Assembly (NCBI RefSeq): GCF_010730195.1
Contig: NZ_AP022613.1
Span: 682,001 to 746,000 of the forward strand
Direction: 5' to 3'
From: Mycobacterium conspicuum
GTDB taxonomy: Bacteria > Actinomycetota > Actinomycetes > Mycobacteriales > Mycobacteriaceae
DNA length: 64,000 nucleotides
In this document: positions 16,226 through 25,999 of the stretch, in pieces
How positions within the stretch are numbered: position 1 is the stretch's first letter
Layout of the letters: every line of letters starts with the position of its first letter
The notes under the pieces: generated by a model
Told to the model about the DNA's origin: nothing
Seen by the model: only the letters and a program-made list of their open reading frames with translations
The model's database searches: none
Made by a program: the position numbers and the translations under genes

Positions 16226-17620
16226 TTGAACCGTCGATCGCCGCGCCAACCGACCAGCTGGCTGCAGGTCAGCGGTCATCGATTTCTCCTCCGCCGCATC
16301 GAGTGCGCGTTGCTGGGCAGAGATCTCGACACGGTCGACGAGCCGCTGCGCGCGCATTCGGCCGCCTGGGTGCTGGGGGTCGTGCTCGCCGGCCTCGCGC
16401 TGGCGGGATGTGCGTTGGCTGGTTTGCTGCGACCGCAGCCGGCGCTGGATCGGGCGCAGATCGTGATGGGCCGGGACTCCGGGGCGCTGTATGTGCGAGT
16501 CGGCGATATTTGGCATCCGGTACTCAACCTGGCCTCGGCGCGGTTGATCGCGGCCACCGACGCCGACCCACAGCCGGTGCCCGAGTCCGAATTGGGCCGT
16601 ACCAAACGTGGTCCACTGCTGGGGATTTCGGGAGCGCCGCAGACGATCGGACGGCCGCTCACCGGCGATGAGGCGGCCTGGACGATCTGCGACACGCAGG
16701 GCGACCCGGCGACGACGATCGTCATCGGACGGCCGGACGAATCGTCGGTCCGTCGGTTGGCCCCCGAACGGGGCATGCTCGTCGCCGCCGGACCAGGTTC
16801 GCCGACCTATCTGCTCTACAACGGGCACCGGGCTGTGGTGGATCTGGCCGATGCCGCCGTTGTGCGCGCGCTGCGGCTGGAGGGCCGAGTCCCGCGCAAC
16901 GTCTCGCGGGCTTTGCTGAACGCCATTCCGGAGGCACCGGCGATCACCGCGCCGCGGATCCGCGGCGCCGGCGGCGCGGCGCGCGGGCTTCCCGGCTTCC
17001 CGGTCGGCAGCGTGCTGCGCATCAGCCGCGGCGACGGTGACGAGTATTACGCCGTGCTGACCGACGGAGTTCAGCGCATCGGCCAAGTGGCAACGGACTT
17101 GTTGCGCTTCAGCGACTCGCAGCGCGCCGCCAACGTGATCGCGGTCGCACCCGATGTGATCCGGGCCGCTCCGATCTCCACCACCCTGCCGGTGTCCACG
17201 TTTCCGGATCGGGCTCCGGCGGCCGCCGACGCGCGTGATACCAGCTATTGCGCGACCTGGGCGTCCGATGGGACAGGCGGCGTCGCGTTCCTGACGGGCA
17301 CCGGCCTGCCGGTGCCGGTCGGCAGACTGCCGGTGACGTTGGCCCAGGCCGACGGCGCCGGGCCGGCGCTGGATGCGGTCTACCTGCCGCCCGGGCGCAG
17401 CGCCTACGTGGCGGCGAAGGGCGGGGCGCGATACCTCGTCACCGACGTCGGGGTCCGATTCGCGATCCACGACGACGAGGCGGCGCACAGCCTTGGGCTG
17501 CCGGCGGTACCGCTGCCCGCGCCATGGGCCGTTTTGGCGGCGCTGCCGTCCGGACCGGAACTCAGCCGGGCCACCGCGTCAGTCGCTCGAGACGGTGCCG
17601 CGGGGCCCTCGCACCCGTAG
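16226..17620 (+). CDS. eccB4: ESX-4 core component EccB4
   Basis: 464-residue membrane ATPase-like subunit of the type VII secretion channel. A short cytoplasmic N-terminus (PTSWLQVSGHRFLLRRIECAL) is typical of EccB. One membrane helix lies at about residues 47-68 and the rest is a large periplasmic domain of repeats. The start is TTG, supported by GGGAGGA six bases upstream. The gene is convergent with mycP4 and the two coding regions overlap by 42 bp, so their 3' ends are mutually antisense. Confidence 0.93.
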   Translation: MNRRSPRQPTSWLQVSGHRFLLRRIECALLGRDLDTVDEPLRAHSAAWVLGVVLAGLALAGCALAGLLRPQPALDRAQIVMGRDSGALYVRVGDIWHPVLNLASARLIAATDADPQPVPESELGRTKRGPLLGISGAPQTIGRPLTGDEAAWTICDTQGDPATTIVIGRPDESSVRRLAPERGMLVAAGPGSPTYLLYNGHRAVVDLADAAVVRALRLEGRVPRNVSRALLNAIPEAPAITAPRIRGAGGAARGLPGFPVGSVLRISRGDGDEYYAVLTDGVQRIGQVATDLLRFSDSQRAANVIAVAPDVIRAAPISTTLPVSTFPDRAPAAADARDTSYCATWASDGTGGVAFLTGTGLPVPVGRLPVTLAQADGAGPALDAVYLPPGRSAYVAAKGGARYLVTDVGVRFAIHDDEAAHSLGLPAVPLPAPWAVLAALPSGPELSRATASVARDGAAGPSHP

Positions 17621-18835
17621 CGAGACCACCGCCGCCACCAAGACGGCCAGGCCGATCGCCGCGCCGCGCAACGCGCCCCCGCGAACGCGGCCGTCCGACG
17701 GCCGCGGCGGCGGGGGGCTGACCGCAACCGGTGGGGCTTGCGGCGCCGGAGTGGTGGTGGGGGTCAAGTCGGTGCTGACGGCGGCCAGGGCGTCGATCGT
17801 GCCGTTGCCTACGACCGGATCCCGCCCGGCCGGCGGGTGATGCGCGGTTGACTCGATCCGTTGCATCACCTGGCGGGCGGTCCACGTCGGGAAGCGGGCG
17901 CGGATCAGCGCGGCCAGCCCGCTGACAACCGGGGCCGCATAACTCGTGCCCGACAGGGGGCCCGAACCGAACAGCGTCACGCCCTCGCCGATCGCTGCGA
18001 CGTCGACCCAGGGCCCGGCGAGGGTGAATGCCGATGGCGTGCCCGCGGCGTTCACCGACCCGACGGTCAGCACGTAGTCGCCGTACCAGGCCGGGCTGAC
18101 CGCCACAGTCGCGTTCTCCCACGTCGCGTCGGGCCGCTGAGCCGGACACTGTGCGGCGCCACCGGTGTTGCCCGCCGGGGCCACGACCACGGCGTTCTTG
18201 ACGTCGACCGCGTAGGCCAGGGCGGCGCCGAGCGCGCGGTCGTCGAGCTGCGTTGCGGCCGGAACGCAGGCGACCGACGAAATGTTGATCACCGAAGCGC
18301 CGAGGTCGGCTGCCGTCCGGACGGCTTTCGCCATGGTGTCGACGTCGCCGACAGCGGGCCCGGAATGGTCGGCCGGCGCGAACTTGGCGCTGGATTGGCG
18401 GATGCTGATCAAGGTGACATCGGGGGCGACACCGCCGAGAATTCCGGCCACCACGGTGCCGTGCGCGTCGCAATCCTGGGTGCCGTCGCCAGTGGACACG
18501 TAGTCGCCGCCGGGCACAAGGTTCGGCAGCCGCGGGTGCCGCGCAACACCCGTGTCGATGATCGCAACTCGCTGGCCCGCACCGCGGGTGAGCTGCCACA
18601 CCTGTGACAAGTCGAGGTCCGCGAGCTGATCGGGGCCGCGTCCCGGCTCCGCGGGGTTCGCGCTCAGCGCGTCGCACACCTCGCGTTGCGCGGTCGGCTG
18701 TGCGGGCGCCGGTCTCGCCGGCCCGGGCAGCCGCCGCTCGTCGATAGGCGGCGGCGAAACCGCTTGCGCCAAAGGCATTCCCAACGCCAGTGCGGCAGCC
18801 AGCGCCGACACCATCAGCAGCCGAGCGGTGCTCAT
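17579..18835 (-). CDS. mycP4: ESX-4 mycosin protease MycP4
   Basis: 418-residue membrane-anchored subtilisin-like protease with a signal peptide ending near AQA. Its catalytic triad is Asp94 (IIDTGV), His125 (DAHGTVVAG) and Ser298 (GTSYAAP). A Pro-rich linker and a C-terminal anchor helix (about residues 386-404) follow. Mycosins stabilise the ESX membrane complex and trim substrates. The start is the ATG that overlaps the eccD4 stop as ATGA; longer readings lie inside eccD4. Confidence 0.93.
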   Translation of the reverse strand: MSTARLLMVSALAAALALGMPLAQAVSPPPIDERRLPGPARPAPAQPTAQREVCDALSANPAEPGRGPDQLADLDLSQVWQLTRGAGQRVAIIDTGVARHPRLPNLVPGGDYVSTGDGTQDCDAHGTVVAGILGGVAPDVTLISIRQSSAKFAPADHSGPAVGDVDTMAKAVRTAADLGASVINISSVACVPAATQLDDRALGAALAYAVDVKNAVVVAPAGNTGGAAQCPAQRPDATWENATVAVSPAWYGDYVLTVGSVNAAGTPSAFTLAGPWVDVAAIGEGVTLFGSGPLSGTSYAAPVVSGLAALIRARFPTWTARQVMQRIESTAHHPPAGRDPVVGNGTIDALAAVSTDLTPTTTPAPQAPPVAVSPPPPRPSDGRVRGGALRGAAIGLAVLVAAVVSLRVRGPRGTVSSD

Positions 18836-20175
18836 GCCGGGTTCAGCGCGCGAACGGCGCCATAGAAGCCGCATATCCAGCACGCCAGGGGGGCCATCGC
18901 GAGGAAGGCCAGATACTCCGACAGCTCGACGATGCGGTGCTGAACGGGTGACATGGCTGGGGCCAGGAAGCCCAGGCAGAGCGCCGCGGCGGCCATCATC
19001 GCCGTCGCCGCGGTGATCCATGCCGCGCGGTCCGGCGCGGCGGCCGACGCGATCGCGAATGTTGTTCCGACAGTGGCGATTCCGCTGACAACCAACACGA
19101 GCGTCGTTGTGCCGTCCGCCGACCGCGCACGCAGCAGCAGCAGGGCGGCTGTGACGAAGGCAAAGGCTTCCGTGTCGGCGCCTGGTGCGGCGGCCGCGGT
19201 GACGATGGCGGCGACGGCGGCCGACGACGAGAATGCCGCGAGCAGGCTGGCCAACCAGGCGTCGGCGCGCATCGCCTTATCGCCCAGATGTGCGTCGTCC
19301 GGTCGGTGCGGCGACAGCCTCGCCAGCGCGATGGACACCCGGCCGGCAATCCCCAGCAGGCCAAGGGAAACCAGCGCGGACAGGGCCGCGACGGTGCGCA
19401 CCGGGGCCGCGGTCAGCACGTCCGCGAAAGCGGCCCCGGCCGCGATCATCGCGAAGACCGCGACCGCGGTTAGGGCGACGACGTCGCGGTTTGTCAGCCG
19501 TATTGCCAGCACCGACGCCACCGCCGCCCCCATCGCGGCCAGCAGCACGTTGGGTGCACCCGGCGTGCCGGGAACCGCGGTGAACCCGGCAAGCGCGGCG
19601 AACGCGGTGGCAAGCAGGCTCAGGGTGAGCCCGGTGATCGGATCCCGAGCCGCGCGCCGCGCGATCAGCAGGCCAAGAACCGCGGCCAAGCCCGCGACAC
19701 CGGCGGCGGTGCCAACCTCGCGGGTGGCGTTGTCGCCGAGGGCGTTTCGAACGAGTACTAGGCCACCGACACCGGTCAAAAACCCCGCCGTGACCGCGCC
19801 GGTCAGCCGGCTGGCCCGCCGGGTCCACGGCCGTGCGCGCACCCCGAGCGTGGCAGCGACGGCCTCGGCCACATCGTCATAGCGCGGAGCGGGTGGGTCG
19901 GCACGGGCTTGGCTCAAGATCAGCACCGCACCGTCGCGAATGTCATTCTGCGCCAGCGTCGTCGATGCGCGTAGCGCAGGAACGCCGGGCGCAGCCAGCC
20001 GGTAGGGGCGGCCCGGCCGATCGCCGGACCTGTCGACACCGCAGTCGTCCAGGATGTCGATGATCGACGGGATCAGGTTCGCGATGGGGACGGCGGCCGG
20101 CAGGGCCAGGTCGACGACGGCGGTGCCGGCGTGCACGCAGACGCGGCGCAGCCCCGGATCGGGTGCAGACAACAT
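18832..20175 (-). CDS. eccD4: ESX-4 channel component EccD4
   Basis: 447-residue polytopic membrane protein. A ubiquitin-like cytoplasmic domain occupies about residues 1-90 (RRVCVHAGTAVVDLALPAAV), followed by about eleven hydrophobic helices. EccD forms the membrane vestibule of type VII systems. The gene is translationally coupled to mycP4 through ATGA. It diverges from eccC4 across a 94-bp gap that must hold both promoters. Confidence 0.93.
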   Translation of the reverse strand: MLSAPDPGLRRVCVHAGTAVVDLALPAAVPIANLIPSIIDILDDCGVDRSGDRPGRPYRLAAPGVPALRASTTLAQNDIRDGAVLILSQARADPPAPRYDDVAEAVAATLGVRARPWTRRASRLTGAVTAGFLTGVGGLVLVRNALGDNATREVGTAAGVAGLAAVLGLLIARRAARDPITGLTLSLLATAFAALAGFTAVPGTPGAPNVLLAAMGAAVASVLAIRLTNRDVVALTAVAVFAMIAAGAAFADVLTAAPVRTVAALSALVSLGLLGIAGRVSIALARLSPHRPDDAHLGDKAMRADAWLASLLAAFSSSAAVAAIVTAAAAPGADTEAFAFVTAALLLLRARSADGTTTLVLVVSGIATVGTTFAIASAAAPDRAAWITAATAMMAAAALCLGFLAPAMSPVQHRIVELSEYLAFLAMAPLACWICGFYGAVRALNPA

Positions 20176-20269
20176 CGGGCAGCACGGTATCCCTTCTTAG
20201 CCGTTGTGGTCTGCGGCCATCCACAGGTGACTTGCCGACGGCTCGGGTCCTGCTTAGCGTCTTGCAACC

Positions 20270-23200
20270 GTGGCAAGCCCTAACGCGGCCCTAGCACCGC
20301 CGCCGATGGCCCCGGGTGCCGACATCGTGGTGCTCGCGCCTCCCGAAGTGCCCAGCACGGCATCCGCGACCGCGTTGGTGCGGCTGCTGCCGGTCGTCGT
20401 GTCCCTCGCCACGGTGGGCGTCATGGCGGCGGCTTTCCTGTCGGGATCGGGCGCCGGCCGCAATCCCATGTTTTTGGCATTCCCGGTGATGATGCTGGCT
20501 TCCGTCGTGGTCACGGCGTTAACCGGGCGCGGTGGCCGCCGCGGGATCGCCGCCGATCGCAGCGAATACCTCGGTTACCTGAGTCGGCTGCGCCGGGCCG
20601 TCATGGAAACGGCTGCAGCGCAACACTTGTCGCTAAGCCTTGACCATCCCGAGCCCGAAGCGCTGTGGACGTTGATCGGCGGCCCACGGATGTGGAACCG
20701 GCGGGCCGGCGACCCCGACTTCGGCCGTGTCCGCGTCGGCCTCGGATCCCGTCCGCTCGCCACCCGACTGGTGGCCGCGGAGACCGCGGGCGCCGGGCGG
20801 TCGGATCCGGTCACCGCCGCGGCACTGCAGCGCTTCCTCGACACACACTCGACCATCGCGCACGCGCCGGTCACCGTCGGGTTGCCCGGAACCGTGATTG
20901 TCGACGGCGACCGGGCTCAGGTGCGGGCGCTGCTGCGGGCGATGATCTGCCAACTGGCGGTGTGGCATGCTCCCGACGAGTTGCTCATCGTCGGCGCGGT
21001 CAGCGACGGCAACCGAGCCCACTGGGAATGGCTGAAATGGTTGCCGCACAATGGCCATCCCAGCGGCCATCCCAGCGGCCATCCCAGCGGCCATCCCAGC
21101 GGCCACCCCAGCGTTGCCGATGCGCTGGGCCGCGCCCGCATGATCTATCCCTCTCGGGCCGAAGCGCTCGGTGCGTTGCAGGGTCTGGCCGGGCCGCACG
21201 TGGTGCTGATCGCCGACCTGGACGACCGCGACGAGCCCGCGCCGATCATCGACGCCGTCAGCACCCTGGAGGTCGGGGCCGGGCGCGACGGCGCACCGTT
21301 GACGATTGGGCACCCGGACGTCGCCGACGCTCTGGTCCGTCCCGACCAGATGGATCTTGCCGACGCGGTGGTGTGTGCGCAGCGGCTGGCCGGCCAACGC
21401 GGCTCCAGGGCCGCGGGCGCAGCGGCGGGTTGGTCGAGTCTGGTCGGGATCGGCGACATCAGGTCATTCGATCCTAGTACGTTCTGGGACAACCGAACCC
21501 ACGCCGATCGCCTGCGCGCGCCGATCGGAACCACGATCGACGGTGCACCGATTGAGCTGGACGTCAAGGAGGCGGCCGAAGGTGGCATGGGTCCCCATGG
21601 GCTCTGTGTGGGAGCCACCGGCTCGGGAAAGTCCGAGCTGCTGCGGACCATCACGCTGGGCATGATGGCGCGCAATTCGCCGGAGGTGCTCAACCTGCTG
21701 CTCATCGATTTCAAGGGTGGGGCAACGTTTCTCGACCTGGCGCGGGCGCCGCACGTCGCCGCGGTCATCACCAACCTGGCCGAGGAAGCGCCCCTGGTCG
21801 CCCGGATGCGTGACGCGCTGGCCGGTGAGATGAACCGCCGCCAGCAGGTGCTGCGGGCGGCGAGCTGTGCCAGCGTCGCGGCGTACGAGCGGGCGCGTCG
21901 GGCCGGTGCGCAATTGCCCGCCCTGCCGACGTTGTTCATCATCGTCGACGAGTTTTCCGAACTGCTGGGCCAGCATCCCGATTTTGCCGACATGTTCGTC
22001 GCGATCGGTCGACTCGGCCGCTCGCTGGCCATGCATCTCTTGTTGGCCAGTCAACGGCTCGATGAGGGACGGTTGCGCGGATTAGAAGCGCACCTGTCGT
22101 ACCGGATATGTCTGAAGGTGCTCTCCGCCAGCGAATCACGAACCGTGCTGGGAACACCGGATGCGTATCTGCTGCCGAACGAGCCCGGGGCGGGATTGCT
22201 GCGTGCCGCGGCGGGCGAGTCGGTTGGCTTTCGGGCGGCATACGTGTCCGGGCCGCTGGTGGGCGGCGCACCGGAGTCCGCGCTCCGGACCGCGCGACTG
22301 TTCACCTCACGAAACATCGAGCCGGTCGCGGCCCCGGCCGGCGCATCATCGGAAGGCACTGTGCTGCGGGCGATCATGGATCGGGTCGCGGGGCATGGGC
22401 CGCCCGCGCACCAGGTCTGGCTCCCGCCACTGCACGAGTCACCGACTCTGCGCGCCCTGTTGCGTCAAGCCGGACGTGCGGCGGGCGGTTTGGCCGTACC
22501 GATCGGGATCGTGGATCGGCCGTTCGACCAGTGCAGAACGCCGCTCATGGTCGAATTGTCCGCAGCGGCAGGCAATGTCGGGATTGTCGGCGCGCCTCAA
22601 TCGGGCAAGTCGACGGTGCTGCGCACGCTGGTCACCGCGTTGTGCGCGACCCATGATCCCACGCAGGTGCAGTTCTACTGCCTCGACTTCGGCGGGGGAG
22701 GCCTGGCCTCGTTGCGCACGGTGGCACATGTTGGTGCGGTGGCCGGTAGGGCCGAGCCGGAGCTGGTGGTGCGTATGATCGCCGAACTGGAGTCGGTCGT
22801 GCGGTCCCGGGAGGCCTTCTTCCGCGAGCACCATGTCGACTCGATCGCCCGATACCGTCGGCAACGAACGGTGGATGCCGACCCGTTCGGCGACGTATTC
22901 CTCGTCGTCGACGGCTGGACCGGAGTGCGAAATGAGTTCCCTGAACTCGAGGAATCGATCACTGCGCTTGCGGTGCAAGGACTCTCGTTCGGTGTGCATG
23001 TGGTGCTGTCGGCATCGCGCTGGGCGGAGATCAGGCCGTCGCTGAAGGACCAGCTGGGTACCCGCATCGAACTGCGGCTGGGCGATCCCGCCGATTCCGA
23101 GCTGGACCGCCGGCAGGCGCGGCAAGTGCCCCACGATAGGCCGGGCCGCGGCCTCACTCCCGACGGACTGCACATGCTGATCGCGCTGCCAATCGACGTC

Positions 23201-23998
23201 GGTGACCTGCCGGGTCGCCACGGCGCTTTGCTCGCGCCGCCAATACCGCTGCTGCCCGCTCGGGTGGATCATGACGCCGTCGTGCGGCAGGCCGGTGACA
23301 CCTCTGGCGTGGGCATCTTGCTCGGCATCGAGGAACGTCAGTTGCGGCCGGTGGCAGTCGATTTCAAGCAAGAGACGCACCTGCTGGCGATCGGTGACAA
23401 CGACTGCGGCAAGACCGCCGTGCTGCGCACCTTGTGCCGTGAGATCGTCCGAACCAGGACAGCCGAGCAGGCCCAGTTGTTGATTGTCGACTTTCGGCGC
23501 ACGCTGCTGGGTGTCGTCGAGTCGGAACACTGCGCCGGCTATGCCATGTCGCCCGCGGCGCTCGAGGCGTCGCTGCCCGGTTTCCTGGACCGGCTGCGCC
23601 ACCGCATGCCTTCACCGCAACTGAGCCAGGCGCAATTGCGGGCCGGGTCATGGTGGTCCGGACCGGACCTCTATGTTGTGATCGACGACTACGATCTGGT
23701 TGCCGGCCCGGCGGGAAATCCGTTGGCGCCCCTGCTCGAATACCTGCCGTACGCGCGGGATCTGGGGTTGCATCTCGTCGTGGCGCGGCGCAGCGGCGGC
23801 GCGGCCCGGGCGTTGTTCGAGCCGGTGCTCGCGAGCCTGCGGGACTTCGGCTGCGCGGGACTAATGATGAGCGGGCGCGGCGCCGACGGGGCGCTGCTCG
23901 GCTCCGTCCGCCCCGAACCGCTGCCACCGGGGCGCGGCGTTCTGATCACCCGCACCGGCGACGAGCGGCTAGTTCAGGTGGCGTGGAGTCCGCCGTGA
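20270..23998 (+). CDS. eccC4: ESX-4 FtsK/SpoIIIE ATPase EccC4
   Basis: 1242-residue motor of the type VII system, GTG start. Two N-terminal membrane helices (about residues 38-85) are followed by a linker domain and three FtsK-type ATPase modules. Module one has GATGSGKS (448-455) and LLLIDFKGGATF. Module two has GAPQSGKS (from 774). Module three has the deviant GDNDCGKT (from 1042). The single-chain form, not split into Ca/Cb, fits ESX-4. An in-frame 12-bp repeat array encodes five GHPS units at about residues 262-281. The next gene overlaps its stop as GTGA. Confidence 0.95.
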   Translation: MASPNAALAPPPMAPGADIVVLAPPEVPSTASATALVRLLPVVVSLATVGVMAAAFLSGSGAGRNPMFLAFPVMMLASVVVTALTGRGGRRGIAADRSEYLGYLSRLRRAVMETAAAQHLSLSLDHPEPEALWTLIGGPRMWNRRAGDPDFGRVRVGLGSRPLATRLVAAETAGAGRSDPVTAAALQRFLDTHSTIAHAPVTVGLPGTVIVDGDRAQVRALLRAMICQLAVWHAPDELLIVGAVSDGNRAHWEWLKWLPHNGHPSGHPSGHPSGHPSGHPSVADALGRARMIYPSRAEALGALQGLAGPHVVLIADLDDRDEPAPIIDAVSTLEVGAGRDGAPLTIGHPDVADALVRPDQMDLADAVVCAQRLAGQRGSRAAGAAAGWSSLVGIGDIRSFDPSTFWDNRTHADRLRAPIGTTIDGAPIELDVKEAAEGGMGPHGLCVGATGSGKSELLRTITLGMMARNSPEVLNLLLIDFKGGATFLDLARAPHVAAVITNLAEEAPLVARMRDALAGEMNRRQQVLRAASCASVAAYERARRAGAQLPALPTLFIIVDEFSELLGQHPDFADMFVAIGRLGRSLAMHLLLASQRLDEGRLRGLEAHLSYRICLKVLSASESRTVLGTPDAYLLPNEPGAGLLRAAAGESVGFRAAYVSGPLVGGAPESALRTARLFTSRNIEPVAAPAGASSEGTVLRAIMDRVAGHGPPAHQVWLPPLHESPTLRALLRQAGRAAGGLAVPIGIVDRPFDQCRTPLMVELSAAAGNVGIVGAPQSGKSTVLRTLVTALCATHDPTQVQFYCLDFGGGGLASLRTVAHVGAVAGRAEPELVVRMIAELESVVRSREAFFREHHVDSIARYRRQRTVDADPFGDVFLVVDGWTGVRNEFPELEESITALAVQGLSFGVHVVLSASRWAEIRPSLKDQLGTRIELRLGDPADSELDRRQARQVPHDRPGRGLTPDGLHMLIALPIDVGDLPGRHGALLAPPIPLLPARVDHDAVVRQAGDTSGVGILLGIEERQLRPVAVDFKQETHLLAIGDNDCGKTAVLRTLCREIVRTRTAEQAQLLIVDFRRTLLGVVESEHCAGYAMSPAALEASLPGFLDRLRHRMPSPQLSQAQLRAGSWWSGPDLYVVIDDYDLVAGPAGNPLAPLLEYLPYARDLGLHLVVARRSGGAARALFEPVLASLRDFGCAGLMMSGRGADGALLGSVRPEPLPPGRGVLITRTGDERLVQVAWSPP
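21053..21112 (+). repeat. five-unit 12-bp tandem repeat in eccC4
   Basis: The unit GGCCATCCCAGC occurs four times exactly, followed by one copy with a single change (GGCCACCCCAGC). It encodes GHPS repeated five times. It lies between the membrane helices and the first ATPase module, so unit gain or loss keeps the frame. It is a candidate strain-variable minisatellite. Confidence 0.95.
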
Positions 23999-25248
23999 GC
24001 CCACATCGCGCGATCATTGAAGTGGGTCCCGGAAGCATCCGCCGATTATGTTGTGGCACAAGCGTGATCGACGATGCCCAGATGCGCGCGGCGCTGGAAG
24101 CGATAGACGATCGGGTCGCGCTGGTGGGGGAGCGCCCGGTCGCCGTCGAATCGCTGTGGCGAACAGTGCTGGAGTCGCTGCCCTGCGACGGCAGCAACGG
24201 CCTGACTATAATTCATCCGTCGTGGTGGCCGCCGGCGCGCATCGGCGTGCTCACCACAGCCGCGCCGCGGCCCAATGACCTAGCGGCGCAACCGCGGTCG
24301 TGGTTGTTGGCGCAGGGATGGTCGGACACCGGACCGGACGCGACGGTGGTGGAGATCGCCGAGCGCTTAGTGGCGGTCACTAGTGCCCCCGGCGGCGAGG
24401 TGGTCGCCGTGCCGCGCACGATGCGGCCGACGCTCGTCGCGCAGGAGGTCGCGAGCCTGGCCGCCGCGACGAAGCGCGCGGTCGTGGTGATCGATGCCTC
24501 GGACGACGGCATGGCGGCGCTCACGACATCGATCGCCGAGGCGGTACGTCATCGCGGCGCCCAGAAGGTGATCGAAATCGACGACGCACGGCTGCGGCAA
24601 CTGGCCCGCCTAGCGTCGCTGCACCGGTGGGATTGCGGCGAGCCGCCGTCAACCGACATTGCTCGTGATTCTCGATCGCCCGCGCGGCGGCTGGGTTGGC
24701 TGGCGGCGGCCGGCGTCGTCGTGGTCGCGGCGGTGCCCGCGGTGGGCGCGGCCGGTCGGCGCGAGATGCCGAATGCGGCCAAGCCGGCAACGACATTCTT
24801 GGTGGAAGGTCAAGTCGCGGTGACGGTTCCGGCGAACTGGTCCACGCGGCGCCTAACCGGTGGGCCCGGCTCGGCGCGGGTAGAGCTCACGTCGCCGTCG
24901 GATCCCGAGGTGGCGTTGCACGTCACCCAGACTCCGATCCCCGGCGAGACGCTCAGCCGCACGGCCGAGCGGTTGAAGCGAGCCATCGACGCCGAGCCGG
25001 CCGGGATATTTGTCGACTTCAACCCGTCCGGAACCAGCGCCGGACGGCCCGCGGTGACCTACCGTGAACTGCGCGCCGGCCACCAAGTGCGGTGGACGGT
25101 GCTGCTCGACGGGCCGGTGCGCATCAGCGTGGGATGCCAGAGCCGTCCGGGCGGCGAGGACGCGGTCCGCGAGGTGTGCGAGCAGGCGGTGCGGTCGGCC
25201 CGCGCGATATCGGAGGGAACCAAACCAGCCCCGCAGCGGTCGGAATAG
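23995..25248 (+). CDS. type VII secretion-associated protein (Rv3446c-like)
   Basis: 417-residue ESX-4 accessory protein of the Rv3446c family. The N-terminal half (RAIIEVGPGSIRRLCCG, LTIIHPSWWPPARIGVL) resembles an actin-like or nucleotide-fold domain. A central membrane helix lies near GWLAAAGVVVVAAVPAVGAAG. The C-terminal extracytoplasmic domain begins about FLVEGQVAVTVPANW. Its function is unproven. The GTG start overlaps the eccC4 stop (GTGA), and esxU follows 2 bp after its stop, so it is part of the eccC4-esxT transcript. Confidence 0.85.
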   Translation: MSPHRAIIEVGPGSIRRLCCGTSVIDDAQMRAALEAIDDRVALVGERPVAVESLWRTVLESLPCDGSNGLTIIHPSWWPPARIGVLTTAAPRPNDLAAQPRSWLLAQGWSDTGPDATVVEIAERLVAVTSAPGGEVVAVPRTMRPTLVAQEVASLAAATKRAVVVIDASDDGMAALTTSIAEAVRHRGAQKVIEIDDARLRQLARLASLHRWDCGEPPSTDIARDSRSPARRLGWLAAAGVVVVAAVPAVGAAGRREMPNAAKPATTFLVEGQVAVTVPANWSTRRLTGGPGSARVELTSPSDPEVALHVTQTPIPGETLSRTAERLKRAIDAEPAGIFVDFNPSGTSAGRPAVTYRELRAGHQVRWTVLLDGPVRISVGCQSRPGGEDAVREVCEQAVRSARAISEGTKPAPQRSE

Positions 25249-25250
25249 GT

Positions 25251-25577
25251 ATGAGCACACCGACGAGCGCCAACACCCTGAGCACCGACTTCGACGTGAT
25301 GCGGTCCGTCGCGGCCACCACGGATACCCGCAACGAAGAAATCCGGGCGCTGCTGCAGGCATTCATCGGCCGCATGAGCGCTGTGCCGCCGTCGGTGTGG
25401 GGTGGGCTCGCGGCCGTGCGGTTCAAAGATGTCGTGGATCGCTGGAACACCGAGTCGATGCGGCTTTATCGCGTTCTGCACGACATCGCCGAGACCATTC
25501 GGCACAACGAGGCTGCGCTGCAGGAGGCCGGCCAGAGCCATGCGCACCGCATCGCCGCCACCGGCGGACACCTGTGA
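25251..25577 (+). CDS. esxU: ESX-4 WXG100-like protein EsxU
   Basis: 108-residue ESAT-6-family protein, starting MSTPTSANTLSTDFDVM. Two amphipathic helices flank a turn with VWGG in place of the canonical WxG. By analogy with other Esx pairs it should heterodimerise with EsxT and be the ESX-4 substrate. A longer reading extends back through the preceding gene and is rejected. The gap to esxT is 15 bp and carries GAGAGGA. Confidence 0.9.
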   Translation: MSTPTSANTLSTDFDVMRSVAATTDTRNEEIRALLQAFIGRMSAVPPSVWGGLAAVRFKDVVDRWNTESMRLYRVLHDIAETIRHNEAALQEAGQSHAHRIAATGGHL

Positions 25578-25592
25578 TCGAGAGGACTGCCC

Positions 25593-25889
25593 ATGGATCC
25601 CGTGCTGTCGTACAACTTCGACGAAATCGAGCACTCGGTTCGCCAGGAGATTCACACCACGTCGACACGCTTCAACGCCGCGCTGGAGGAGCTGCGGTCA
25701 CAAATCGCTCCGCTGCAACAACTTTGGACTCGCGAAGCCGCGGCCGCGTATCAGGCCGAGCAGCTGAAGTGGCACCAGGCCGCCACGGCACTCAATGAGA
25801 TCCTGGTCGACCTCGGACACGCGGTGCGCGACGGTGCGCAAGAGGTGGCAGACGCCGACCGCCGGGCGGCCGGCGTCTGGGCCAGGTAG
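25593..25889 (+). CDS. esxT: ESX-4 WXG100-like protein EsxT
   Basis: 98-residue helical-hairpin protein (MDPVLSYNFDEIEHSVRQEI). The turn reads LQQLWTREAA, an atypical WxG. It is very close to M. tuberculosis EsxT as recalled and forms the partner of EsxU. It is the last gene of the ESX-4 run. A strong perfect inverted repeat starts 11 bp after its stop and likely ends the transcript. Confidence 0.92.
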   Translation: MDPVLSYNFDEIEHSVRQEIHTTSTRFNAALEELRSQIAPLQQLWTREAAAAYQAEQLKWHQAATALNEILVDLGHAVRDGAQEVADADRRAAGVWAR

Positions 25890-25900
25890 CCGAAACAGAC

Positions 25901-25942
25901 CCTGTGTGGTCCCTGCGGAAGGAGAGCCGCCGGGACCACACA
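25901..25942 (+). terminator. perfect 12-bp inverted repeat after esxT
   Basis: CTGTGTGGTCCC and GGGACCACACAG are exact reverse complements separated by 18 bases. There is no T-run, as is common for mycobacterial hairpin terminators. It insulates the ESX-4 genes from the ATP-grasp module that begins about 60 bp further on. Confidence 0.65.
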
Positions 25943-25999
25943 GTCACGCCCCGAGCCCAGCACTTCCACCCGGCCATGTGCCCGTGCACAATTGACGGC

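Noticed and set aside
16097..17488. Very long minus-strand extension of the cut3 frame across eccB4
   Set aside because: It is antisense to a well-supported gene, has no domain, and the cut3 signal peptide fixes its start at GTG 16096.
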